A DNA stretch of 64,000 nt from UBA830 sp038146925 (GTDB lineage Bacteria > Pseudomonadota > Alphaproteobacteria > MPNO01 > UBA830): NCBI GenBank assembly GCA_038146925.1, contig JAYQSP010000008.1:282983-346982 (forward strand), in the 5' to 3' direction. The first letter of the stretch is position 1, and every line of letters starts with the position of its first letter. Of this stretch, positions 53,284 through 64,000 are shown one piece after another. The translations under genes were made by a program, and so were the position numbers. The notes beneath the pieces were generated by a model. It was not told the origin of the DNA. It saw only the letters and a list, made by a program, of their open reading frames with translations, and searched no databases.

Positions 53284-54783
53284 ATGGATACCGGTGTCGA
53301 GGCGCTGACCAGATACAAGATGTTTATTGGCGGGGAATGGGTGGACTCTGCGTCGGGTGAGACGTTCGAATCTTTCAACCCGTATACCGCGCAGCCCTGG
53401 GCTCTGATGCCCAAAGGCAACGCCGACGATGTCGACCGCGCCGTCCAAGCCGCCGACAAGGCCTTCAACGAGGGCGAATGGCCGGCGCTGACCGCGACCG
53501 CACGCGGCCACATGATCCGAAAATTTGCCGACCTGATTACCGAGAAGGCGGATGAGCTGGCCGAGATCGAGGTCCGCGACAACGGAAAGCTGATCGCGGA
53601 GATGAGCGCCCAGTGCAAGTATCTGACCCAGTGGTACTATTACTACGCGGGGCTATGCGACAAGATCGAAGGCTCCGTCATTCCGATCGATAAGCCCGGT
53701 CATTTCAATTACACCGTATGGGAACCGCTGGGCGTCTGCGCCTGTATCGTGCCGTGGAATTCGCCGTTGCTGCTGCTGGCGTGGAAACTGGCGCCGTTGC
53801 TGGCGGCGGGGAATACGGCGGTGATCAAGCCGTCCGAATACACCTCCGCCTCCACGCTGGAATTCATGAAGATCGCGGAACAGGTCTTCCCGCCCGGCGT
53901 CGTCAACGTGGTCACCGGTTTCGGGGCGGAGGCCGGCAGTCCGCTGGTCGATCACCCCAAGGTTGCCAAGGTTGCCTTCACCGGTTCCGACGCGACAGGC
54001 TCTGCGATCTATGCCCAGGCCGCGAAGCATATGAAGAAAGTGACAATGGAACTTGGCGGGAAATCCCCCAACATCGTCTTCGAGGACGCGCATATCGACA
54101 ATGCGGTCAAAGGCGTGATCTCCGGCATCTTTGCGGCGACCGGCCAGACCTGCATTGCCGGCTCCCGTCTGCTCGTCCAGAAATCGATCCACGACGAATT
54201 CGTCGAAAAACTGGTCGAGCTTGGCAAATCCGCCAAGATCGGCGACCCGTCCAGCTTCGAGACCCAGGTCGGCCCTGTCACCAATATTCCGCAATACGAA
54301 AAGATCCTCAATTACTTCGACGTCGCCACCGGCGAGGGGGCGAAGGCGGTTCTGGGCGGCGGCACCCCGTCGGGACCTGAGATCGGCGAGGGCTGGTTCG
54401 TCGAACCGACGATCTTCACCGGCGTCAGTAACGACATGCGGATCGCCCAGGAAGAGGTCTTCGGACCCGTGCTGTCGGTTATTCCGTTCGAGGACGACGA
54501 CGACGCGGTGAAGATCGGCAACGACGTGATCTACGGCCTGGCGGCCGGAGTCTGGACCCAGAATATCGGCCGCGCCATCACGATGGCCGAGAAGCTGCGC
54601 GCCGGCACCGTGTGGGTGAATACCTATCGGGCCGTCAGTTATCTGTCGCCGTTCGGCGGGTACAAGAAATCCGGCATCGGTCGCGAAAGCGGGCAGGAAA
54701 TGATCAAGGAATACCTGCAGCACAAATCCGTCTGGATCGAAACGTCCAACGCGGAAGCGCCGAATCCGTTTGTTTTGAGGTAG
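53284..54783 (+). CDS. Aldehyde dehydrogenase family protein
   Basis: A 499-residue NAD(P)-dependent aldehyde dehydrogenase. The cofactor region is CACIVPWNSPLLLLAWKLAPLLAAGNTAVIKPSEYT, the general base is Glu256 (TMELGGKSPN) and the nucleophile is Cys290 (TGQTCIAGSRL). EEVFGPVLSVIPFEDDDDAV and SPFGGYKKSGIGRESG near the end are family signatures. It is preceded by AGGAGAGGG. It probably oxidises an aldehyde from one of the nearby catabolic routes, with the decarboxylase at 50690 as a candidate source. The long frame upstream of 53284 crosses the terminator and is not coding. Confidence 0.95.
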   Translation: MDTGVEALTRYKMFIGGEWVDSASGETFESFNPYTAQPWALMPKGNADDVDRAVQAADKAFNEGEWPALTATARGHMIRKFADLITEKADELAEIEVRDNGKLIAEMSAQCKYLTQWYYYYAGLCDKIEGSVIPIDKPGHFNYTVWEPLGVCACIVPWNSPLLLLAWKLAPLLAAGNTAVIKPSEYTSASTLEFMKIAEQVFPPGVVNVVTGFGAEAGSPLVDHPKVAKVAFTGSDATGSAIYAQAAKHMKKVTMELGGKSPNIVFEDAHIDNAVKGVISGIFAATGQTCIAGSRLLVQKSIHDEFVEKLVELGKSAKIGDPSSFETQVGPVTNIPQYEKILNYFDVATGEGAKAVLGGGTPSGPEIGEGWFVEPTIFTGVSNDMRIAQEEVFGPVLSVIPFEDDDDAVKIGNDVIYGLAAGVWTQNIGRAITMAEKLRAGTVWVNTYRAVSYLSPFGGYKKSGIGRESGQEMIKEYLQHKSVWIETSNAEAPNPFVLR

Positions 54784-54791
54784 AGCAGTTC

Positions 54792-54836
54792 TGCCCGGAA
54801 ATATCCCCATACGATTTTAGGGACATTTGCCGGGCA
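54792..54836 (+). repeat. Long imperfect hairpin after the aldehyde dehydrogenase gene
   Basis: TGCCCGG at 54792-54798 pairs with CCGGGCA at 54830-54836, with further inner pairing (AAAT/ATTT and TCCC/GGGA). It starts 9 bases after the stop codon. There is no T-run, so it may be a processing or mRNA-stabilising stem rather than a simple terminator. A second hairpin (ACGCGGT/ACCGCGT, 54852-54870) follows. Confidence 0.5.
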
Positions 54837-54932
54837 TCCCTCGCATAATTCACGCGGTGTTAAACCGCGTCGCTTACTCTGCTGCCCAAATCGGATGATA
54901 CCGATGAACGGTGCGCTTCGAACCTGTATTGG

Positions 54933-55985
54933 ATGAGGAACGAAGACGTGGCAGAGATAGACAGAATAGTGCCGCCGACGGTGTCGGCGATCGACAGGCG
55001 CGCTTCGCAGGCGGACAGTATTGCTTCGCTGGCGCAGGCAGCGGGCGGAGACCCTCCGCGCAACGTGGAACTCGGCGGTGTCCGGGTGCAGACGGACCGG
55101 GTCGCGGTCGCATCGGGTGCGCGCTTCACGCAACAAATAGCCGAATTGCGCCAGGCAGCTGCGAATGCATCCGAAGGCGCGTCGCTTCTGGATGCCGCGG
55201 ACGCCGGCTTGTCGAAGATCGAAAGCAATCTGAACCGCATGCACGAACTGGCCCAGACCGCGGGTCTGACCCCGGTCACGCGCGATGACGGCTCGTCCTA
55301 TACGCCGATGGAACTGTCCGCGGAGGAGCGGTCCGTTCTGCAGAGCGAATTTGCCAAACTGCGGGACGAAATCGACAGCACGGCGTCAGGCACCAGCTTC
55401 AACGGCACGAACCTGTTGACGGGCGATCCGGACTCCGCCGGAGATCCGCTGGAGGTGTCGATCCAGTCGGGCGGCATTCCGGCTCAAACCATCACATTCT
55501 CGATCGCCGAATCGGACGCCGAAGCACTTTCTTCGGACCTGCTGACTGCCAGTCTGATGTCCGAGGCCGGCGGCGATGCGGCGGAGGTCGCCGTCGAAGA
55601 GGCGTTGGGCGCCGTGGCCGAGCGCCAGGCTGCCATTCGCGGCGCGCGGGCGCAGCTGAATTCAGTCGAAACAGCGGCTGGCGAAGTGAGCCAGGTCGTC
55701 GAGGGTGTGCGCGAGTTGCGCGTGTCGCCCGAGAAGGTCGTAAATCTGTCCCAGGTCGTTGCTTCGCAGGTCGGCGAAGAGGGGGGCGTGCATCTGGCGG
55801 AAGGCGCCCGGAAGCTGCTTCAGGACGTGCTGCTGCGCGCCTCCAGCGCAACGGCGAATGGCGGACCCGCGGCGGGCGGTGATGCGATCGAGGAATTCGG
55901 CGGCAAGACGTCCGGCGCGCCGGCGGCAGCCCCGGCGCCGTCCACCGGCAGCACGGAGACCAATTCGGCTAGCAATACCGGTTAG
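54933..55985 (+). CDS. Orphan flagellin-like protein
   Basis: A 350-residue protein. Residues about 55-170 resemble the flagellin D1 core: ASGARFTQQIAELRQAAANASEGASLLDAADAGLSKIESNLNRMHELAQTAG, then LSAEERSVLQSEFAKLRDEIDSTASGTSFNGTNLLTG. The region near residues 225-250 (AVAERQAAIRGARAQLNSVE) resembles the C-terminal flagellin helix. The conserved terminal D0 segments needed for filament assembly are missing or changed: the N-terminus is acidic and the C-terminus is a Pro/Ala/Ser-rich tail. No flagellar genes lie nearby. A GTG at 54948, with AGGAACG upstream, is an equally likely start. Confidence 0.75.
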   Translation: MRNEDVAEIDRIVPPTVSAIDRRASQADSIASLAQAAGGDPPRNVELGGVRVQTDRVAVASGARFTQQIAELRQAAANASEGASLLDAADAGLSKIESNLNRMHELAQTAGLTPVTRDDGSSYTPMELSAEERSVLQSEFAKLRDEIDSTASGTSFNGTNLLTGDPDSAGDPLEVSIQSGGIPAQTITFSIAESDAEALSSDLLTASLMSEAGGDAAEVAVEEALGAVAERQAAIRGARAQLNSVETAAGEVSQVVEGVRELRVSPEKVVNLSQVVASQVGEEGGVHLAEGARKLLQDVLLRASSATANGGPAAGGDAIEEFGGKTSGAPAAAPAPSTGSTETNSASNTG

Positions 55986-56000
55986 CCGGTTTGCGGGTTC

Positions 56001-57482
56001 CTAACCGGATAAAGCGTCGTCGATATCCAGTTCCGGTTCCCAGACCGGGGCGGTGAGACGGCGCTTTCCGTCCGGCGTTTTCAGGATGCCGTCTTCGTCC
56101 ATGTTGACGCGGTCCCATAATTTGCACGTAACGGGCACGTGTTTCTGATCCAGTGCTTCGCAGTAATTGGTGTATTCGCAGACGATGTTCTCGTCGCCGC
56201 GTCCCAGCCGCACTTTCAGGAACCAGTCGGGGTCGGCGAGCGCCTGGCGCGCGAAGCCCACGATATCTCCGCGGTCTTCCGATAAAATTTCTTCCGCCTG
56301 CTGAAATCCGTGCACGCCGCCAGTCACGACGACCGGGGTAACGTGACCGGCGGCGCGAATTGCGTTTCGAATCTGCGCGGCGGCTTCGAAATTCCGACCG
56401 AACGGGCCTTTTTCGTCCGAGTAATACTGCGGCATACATTCGTATCCGCTGGGACCCGTATAGGGATAGGCGGCGGCCCCGACCGACGGTTGCTGCGCAT
56501 CTTCGAACCGTCCGCCGCGTGACAGCGACAGAAAATTCATTCCGGCGCCGGCGAACACCACGCCGATTCTCGCAGCGTCTTCGACCGTGTTGCCGCCCTC
56601 GACGATGTCGTCTGCCAGGTAGCGGCAGCCGACTGTGTAATCTTCGCCGACGGCCTCGCGCACGGCGCTGAATACCTCCAGCGGCAGGCGCAGCCGGTTC
56701 TCCAGCGGCCCTCCGTATCCGTCGTCGCGGGTGTTGAGGCGCGACAGCAGCGACGACATCGTATAGGCGTGCGCGTAATGCAGTTCGACGCCGTCGAATC
56801 CGGCTTCCTTTGCCCGGACGGCCGCATTGGCGAACAACTCCGGCAGGACCTGCGGCAGTTCTGCGATCTGCGGCAGATGCATGTCGGTTACCCGCTCGCG
56901 GCATCCCATGCGCAGGCTTTCCAGTTCCCGCTCGTCCAGGATCGCATCCAGATCGTCATCGTCCAGCGAAGCCAGGTGGTCGCGGATCCGGTCTTCGTCC
57001 CAGTCCCCGGCGTCGAGGGCTTTCCGGTGGGCGTCGGTAATCTTCAGATACTCGCGTAGAAACCGTTCCGGGTCCGGGCGACGGCGTATCGACAGGAAAT
57101 CGATCAGCTGGATAAAAAGGCGCGTATGGCCGGCGCTCGCCTCACGCACCGTTTCCACGAGGCTGCGCAGCCCGTCGATGAAGCGGTCGTCGCCGATCCG
57201 CAGCAGCGGTCCGGACGGGATGTCGCGGATGCCGGTGGCCTCGACGACGATCGCGCCGGGACGTCCGCGCGCGAAGCGACCGTACCATTCCAGCACTTCC
57301 GGCGTAACGAGCCCGTCGCCCGTCGCGCGCCATGGCACCATGGCCGGGATCCATGTCCGCTGTTCGAGCGCGACAGGTCCCAGGTCGACCGGGCCGAACA
57401 GCCTTGATGACGCAGCAGTTTCCCGATCGGGCCATTCGCCCGGCTGAGGTTCCCATTTGATCCGTTCAGGCGGTCGCCACAT
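56001..57482 (-). CDS. NADH:flavin oxidoreductase, Old-Yellow-Enzyme family, with acidic insertion
   Basis: A 493-residue OYE-type flavoprotein. The FMN and substrate motifs are GFDGVELHYAHAYTMSSLLSRLNTRDDGYGGPLENRLRLPLEVF, with His235 and His238 at the substrate anchor, and VVVTGGVHGFQQAEEIL for the phosphate. Residues about 131-205 are an extra, very acidic segment (DAGDWDEDRIRDHLASLDDDD, LDERELESL) not seen in typical short OYEs. No C-terminal Fe-S/FAD extension like that of 2,4-dienoyl-CoA reductase is present. Enone reduction or demethylation are possible activities. A 36-bp palindrome lies 22 bases before its start. Confidence 0.88.
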   Translation of the reverse strand: MWRPPERIKWEPQPGEWPDRETAASSRLFGPVDLGPVALEQRTWIPAMVPWRATGDGLVTPEVLEWYGRFARGRPGAIVVEATGIRDIPSGPLLRIGDDRFIDGLRSLVETVREASAGHTRLFIQLIDFLSIRRRPDPERFLREYLKITDAHRKALDAGDWDEDRIRDHLASLDDDDLDAILDERELESLRMGCRERVTDMHLPQIAELPQVLPELFANAAVRAKEAGFDGVELHYAHAYTMSSLLSRLNTRDDGYGGPLENRLRLPLEVFSAVREAVGEDYTVGCRYLADDIVEGGNTVEDAARIGVVFAGAGMNFLSLSRGGRFEDAQQPSVGAAAYPYTGPSGYECMPQYYSDEKGPFGRNFEAAAQIRNAIRAAGHVTPVVVTGGVHGFQQAEEILSEDRGDIVGFARQALADPDWFLKVRLGRGDENIVCEYTNYCEALDQKHVPVTCKLWDRVNMDEDGILKTPDGKRRLTAPVWEPELDIDDALSG

Positions 57483-57503
57483 GACATCCGTCTCCCATTG
57501 CGC

Positions 57504-57539
57504 GAATTAAATTATTTTAAGCTTAAAATAATTTAATTC
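57504..57539. promoter_or_regulatory. 36-bp perfect AT-rich palindrome
   Basis: Every base from 57504 to 57539 pairs with its mirror, centred on TTAAGCTTAA. It lies between the end of the lipoprotein gene and the start of the OYE gene, both on the reverse strand. Only a few of its 36 bases are G or C, in a GC-rich genome. It could be an operator for the OYE gene, or a terminator hairpin for the lipoprotein gene. Confidence 0.75.
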
Positions 57540-57577
57540 AAGGTGCGGCAAGTAGAGTTCTACGTGTACGCTAATCT

Positions 57578-58102
57578 TTACCTGGTCGGTGTTGTTTCGA
57601 CGTTGCCTGCGGGGGCGGCCGGCATCGAGGCCGTGGGTGCCCGCGGCCGGCCGCGCGGCGAAACCGTGACGTCGATCTTCGAGCCGCCCAGGGTCTTCTT
57701 CGTGATCTGGATCGTGGCGATGCGATTGTCGCGGCTGTAGGTCAGTACGCTGGTTTCGGAGCGCACCGTCGTGATTTCCTGCCATCGGTATTTCGGCATT
57801 TCCCGCAGGAAGAAATCGTACGATGCCGAAGGGCTCTGCCCGGAATCCATCGACAGACGACCGATCCAGTCGTCGCGGGCACCCAGTACGAGAGAGCGTT
57901 CGACATCCATCTTGGCGCCGACAGGCACCGCGATATCGGGGAACTGCGCGAACCCCACAGCGGTTCTGCCGGTCGATGAACTGGCGCCGCCGGCGGTCGA
58001 TGTCGAACTGCTGCTCGGGGTGCAGGCCGCTGCGGCGAGCCCGATGGCCGTGACGATAAGGCTGTGGCGTATCTGCAATCTGGATAAATCTAAGTAAATC
58101 AT
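57578..58102 (-). CDS. Lipoprotein of unknown function
   Basis: A 174-residue exported lipoprotein. After a short N-terminus (about 12 residues longer than a typical leader) comes the hydrophobic SLIVTAIGLAAAAC with a lipobox-like AAAC, then a Ser/Thr/Gly-rich linker. The folded part reads DIAVPVGAKMDVERSLVLGARDDWIGRL, then SASYDFFLREMPKYRWQEITTVRSETSVLTYSRDNRIATIQI. I have seen similar proteins as conserved alphaproteobacterial lipoproteins without a function. It ends in a Pro/Ala-rich tail. Confidence 0.8.
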   Translation of the reverse strand: MIYLDLSRLQIRHSLIVTAIGLAAAACTPSSSSTSTAGGASSSTGRTAVGFAQFPDIAVPVGAKMDVERSLVLGARDDWIGRLSMDSGQSPSASYDFFLREMPKYRWQEITTVRSETSVLTYSRDNRIATIQITKKTLGGSKIDVTVSPRGRPRAPTASMPAAPAGNVETTPTR

Positions 58103-58287
58103 GGGCCGAATATATCACGCTAATCCGCGGATGAACGGATATGATTCGAACAGACGGCGAAATAATTGTCGATATATGGGGGTCGGACCATGCGGACTCA
58201 CGATATGTCGAAATGTTTCAGCGGAATCGTGCATTTGGGTCGCAACCTGGAAAAATCGATCGGAAAACCCCAGAATTCTGCGGTTCT
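58103..58287. other. Intergenic region before the rrn promoter, no gene seen
   Basis: Between the lipoprotein start and the rrn promoter the sequence is non-coding. A CAGAATTCTG palindrome (58271-58280) and an A/T-rich run occur near its right end. A reverse-strand open frame crosses it but runs through the rrn leader and is not supported. The lipoprotein promoter should lie near 58110-58180. Confidence 0.5.
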
Positions 58288-58359
58288 GAGAAAAAAACAT
58301 TTTTTTAAAAAAAAACATCACAAAAAGGTTTGACAGGCCGGGGGGGCTGCCCATATAAC
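58288..58359 (+). promoter_or_regulatory. rrn operon promoter with A/T-rich upstream element
   Basis: A consensus -35 box TTGACA (58330-58335) and -10 box TATAAC (58354-58359) are 18 bases apart. Upstream, 58288-58327 is a run of A and T tracts, as in UP elements that recruit the RNA polymerase alpha subunit at rRNA promoters. The G-rich spacer (GGCCGGGGGGGCTGCCCA) after TTGACA fits a strong, regulated promoter. It lies about 275 bases before 16S. Confidence 0.85.
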
Positions 58360-58454
58360 CTGCCTCCGCGCCTCGGGACGCCCGGGGCGCTTTTGTTTCC
58401 AAGGATACGTTCCGGGTCCGAAGCAATTCGGAAGCGGGACCGTTCGCGGAAACG

Positions 58455-58474
58455 GCTCTTTGACATTGTGAATA
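58455..58474 (+). promoter_or_regulatory. boxA antitermination site in the rrn leader
   Basis: GCTCTTTGACATTGTGAATA closely matches boxA-type Nus-factor sites and is repeated almost exactly in the spacer before 23S (60677-60696). The duplicated placement is typical of rrn antitermination. Confidence 0.75.
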
Positions 58475-58476
58475 AT

Positions 58477-58500
58477 GGAAGGGATGCGCAGGCGGCGGCG
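58477..58500 (+). other. 16S rRNA processing stem, 5' arm
   Basis: GGAAGGGATGCG...GGCGGCG here is nearly complementary to 60195-60215 after 16S. The two arms would form the long stem cleaved by RNase III during release of pre-16S RNA. Confidence 0.7.
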
Positions 58501-58634
58501 CTAGGTTTATACCGAGCACCGTCTCTAACAGTGCGCATCCGGCTAACTATTAAGTCATGCGTAATTTGCTTGAGATGGATCTCGTTATTTCCTGATCCAC
58601 GGTCGCTTCGGCGATTTTGGATTGTGGTAATATC

Positions 58635-60326
<1,692 letters not shown>

Positions 60327-60403
60327 GGGCCTGTAGCTCAGTTGGTTAGAGCGCGCGCTTGATAAGCGTGAGGTCGGAAGTTCAAGTCTTCCCAGGCCCA
60401 CCA
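60327..60403 (+). tRNA. tRNA-Ile (GAU)
   Basis: A 77-base cloverleaf: acceptor GGGCCTG/CAGGCCC, D arm GCTC/GAGC, anticodon stem CGCGC/GCGTG with loop TTGATAA giving GAT. The T loop is TTCAAGT and CCA is encoded. It is in the usual place after 16S. Confidence 0.97.
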
Positions 60404-60447
60404 TTTTCTGTTCCGGCCGACGCGCAGGCGTCGCGGCGTATACAGAA

Positions 60448-60523
60448 GGGGGCGTAGCTCAGTTGGGAGAGCGCCGGCTTTGCAAGCCGGAGGTCGTCGG
60501 TTCGATCCCGTCCGCCTCCACCA
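60448..60523 (+). tRNA. tRNA-Ala (UGC)
   Basis: A 76-base cloverleaf: acceptor GGGGGCG/CGCCTCC, anticodon stem CCGGC/GCCGG with loop TTTGCAA giving TGC, T loop TTCGATC. CCA is encoded. It follows tRNA-Ile by 44 bases, the standard Ile-Ala pair of alphaproteobacterial rrn spacers. Confidence 0.97.
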
Positions 60524-60846
60524 GTTTTTCTGGTGGTCGGGACGTGGGCGCCGGTCGCCGAAGCGCCTTACCAGCCATCCGAACCATGGGAAAAGTAATA
60601 TCCGGTTTCAAAAACGCCTTTCGGGCGTAATTGTCGCCGGGTTTGCGTCGGAAAGCCGTCAGGCGGACCGTCGCGTGCTCTTTGTTATTGTGAATATGAT
60701 GTTGTCCGAACTACACAGTTCGGCCTGCTACCCTGCGTGATCTTCGGATCGCGTTCATGCAGGTTTGAAGTGTAGTTCATATACCGTGAATTACTGAAAG
60801 CGGAAACATCGTGTGCCGGGCTTGTCCCTGTACATGACAGTTTCGT
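60524..60846 (+). other. Spacer between tRNA-Ala and 23S rRNA
   Basis: No gene in these 323 bases. They contain the second boxA (60677-60696) and, at the right end, the 5' arm of the 23S processing stem (60828-60854). The short open frames that cross it are not coding. Confidence 0.75.
60677..60696 (+). promoter_or_regulatory. boxA antitermination site before 23S
   Basis: GCTCTTTGTTATTGTGAATA differs from the leader copy at 58455 by only two bases. Confidence 0.7.

Positions 60847-60854
<8 letters not shown>
60828..60854 (+). other. 23S rRNA processing stem, 5' arm
   Basis: CTGTACATGACAG...TAATCAAGC is complementary, with few mismatches, to GCTTGATTA...GTACAG at 63581-63606. The base of the stem joins the mature 23S ends, as in other bacteria, and supports the 23S limits given here. 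Confidence 0.75.
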
Positions 60855-63580
<2,726 letters not shown>

Positions 63581-63588
<8 letters not shown>

Positions 63589-63606
63589 ACCGACTGTCGT
63601 GTACAG
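63581..63606 (+). other. 23S rRNA processing stem, 3' arm
   Basis: It pairs with 60828-60854. The first eight bases belong to mature 23S; the rest is the trimmed flank. Confidence 0.7.
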
Positions 63607-63695
63607 CGGTAAGCTCGTCACCCGATGGAAACAACTTCGGTAATTACGGATATATATTCGGACGATATTCACGATCGGAACATGTGCGTTTCGAT

Positions 63696-63813
63696 GACCT
63701 GGTGGCAATGGCGAGGGAGAAACACCCGATCCCATTCCGAACTCGGAAGTGAAGGCCCTCAGCGCCGATGGTACTGCATCTTAAGGTGTGGGAGAGTAGG
63801 TCGTTGCCAGGTC
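63696..63813 (+). rRNA. rrf: 5S ribosomal RNA
   Basis: The ends pair as GACCTGG/CCAGGTC (63696-63702 with 63807-63813). The core ATCCCATTCCGAACTCGGAAGTGAA and GCGCCGATGGTACTGC segments are diagnostic of bacterial 5S. Length is about 118 bases. Confidence 0.97.
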
Positions 63814-63923
63814 TTCGAAGCGCACATCGAAGATCGAAGCGAGTAACGTCAGAGTGTTCAACATCATAGATCGCAATCGATACCCGGGCCGTGTTAATCG
63901 GTGCCGGGGTGGAACAGGACAAG

Positions 63924-63947
63924 GGGCTGGCCATTCAAAGCCGGCCC
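63924..63947 (+). terminator. Possible hairpin between 5S and tRNA-fMet
   Basis: An 8-bp stem GGGCTGGC/GCCGGCCC with one G-U pair and loop CATTCAAA is followed by TAAGTTTT. It may weakly terminate or be a processing signal, since tRNA-fMet usually stays in the rrn transcript in this class. Confidence 0.4.
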
Positions 63948-63975
63948 TAAGTTTTGAGGCCACAAGCAGAATTGA

Positions 63976-64000
63976 CGCGGGGTGGAGCAGCCCGGTAGCT
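63976..64000 (+). tRNA. tRNA-fMet, 5' part (cut by the window edge)
   Basis: CGCGGGGTGGAGCAGCCCGG is the start of bacterial initiator tRNA, with C1 unpaired against A72 as its mark. The anticodon lies beyond the edge. Its position after 5S is the usual alphaproteobacterial rrn order. Confidence 0.9.

Overview
The window looks like chromosome of a GC-rich alphaproteobacterium, most likely a free-living member of the Rhodospirillales or a neighbouring order. Support comes from the alphaproteobacterial 16S and 23S sequences, the rrn order 16S-tRNA-Ile-tRNA-Ala-23S-5S-tRNA-fMet, and strong third-position GC in the genes. There are no insertion sequences, phage genes or CRISPR arrays. The gene content is that of a catabolic, nutritionally versatile heterotroph.

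Layout. 1-10 kb: the end of a Gfo/Idh/MocA dehydrogenase, a DUF3179 protein, a molybdopterin oxidoreductase, mnmA, a hydroxypyruvate-isomerase-like protein, tRNA-Met, a GMC oxidoreductase paired with a small Tat-signal protein, a TylF-type methyltransferase and a DUF188 protein. 10-18 kb: a second GMC dehydrogenase, a frameshifted EamA transporter remnant, then a forward run of sugar-isomerase-like, two-domain VOC, luciferase-like and TauD-like enzymes, closed by an MFS exporter on the other strand. 18-23 kb: a Rieske oxygenase followed by a glutamine-synthetase-like ligase and a 43-residue membrane protein, with a thiol-dioxygenase-like cupin divergent from them. 23-31 kb: glutathione-dependent formaldehyde dehydrogenase, then a long reverse-strand catabolic cluster (Rieske oxygenase alpha and beta, quinone reductase-like, lipoprotein esterase, crotonase, alpha/beta hydrolase, UbiD) with a divergent TetR regulator over a perfect palindrome. 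32-41 kb: class II aldolase, diiron-type MBL protein, msrB, a damaged TPR/DUF6165 locus, RidA, NmrA-like, GST, pirin, chromate transporter, FAD monooxygenase and GNAT.

41-49 kb holds the most unusual unit. An FMN reductase, a three-subunit xanthine-oxidase-family molybdenum hydroxylase whose large subunit is fused to a CoxG-like domain, a CoA ligase, a crotonase and a RidA protein are joined by overlapping or nearly overlapping genes. 49-58 kb: an alpha/beta-hydrolase-fold protein that has lost its nucleophilic serine, a split ThDP-dependent decarboxylase, a DMT transporter, an H1-like basic protein, an aldehyde dehydrogenase, an orphan flagellin-like protein and an Old-Yellow-Enzyme relative preceded by a 36-bp perfect palindrome. 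58-64 kb is a complete rrn operon with promoter, boxA sites and processing stems, running into tRNA-fMet at the right edge.

Taken together the genes read as several independent degradation modules: ring hydroxylation, CoA activation, Mo-dependent hydroxylation, decarboxylation and aldehyde oxidation. Housekeeping genes lie between them. Substrates cannot be read from sequence alone. No search or alignment was run: family names rest on motifs recognised by eye, and RNA ends are estimated by comparison with known rRNAs.
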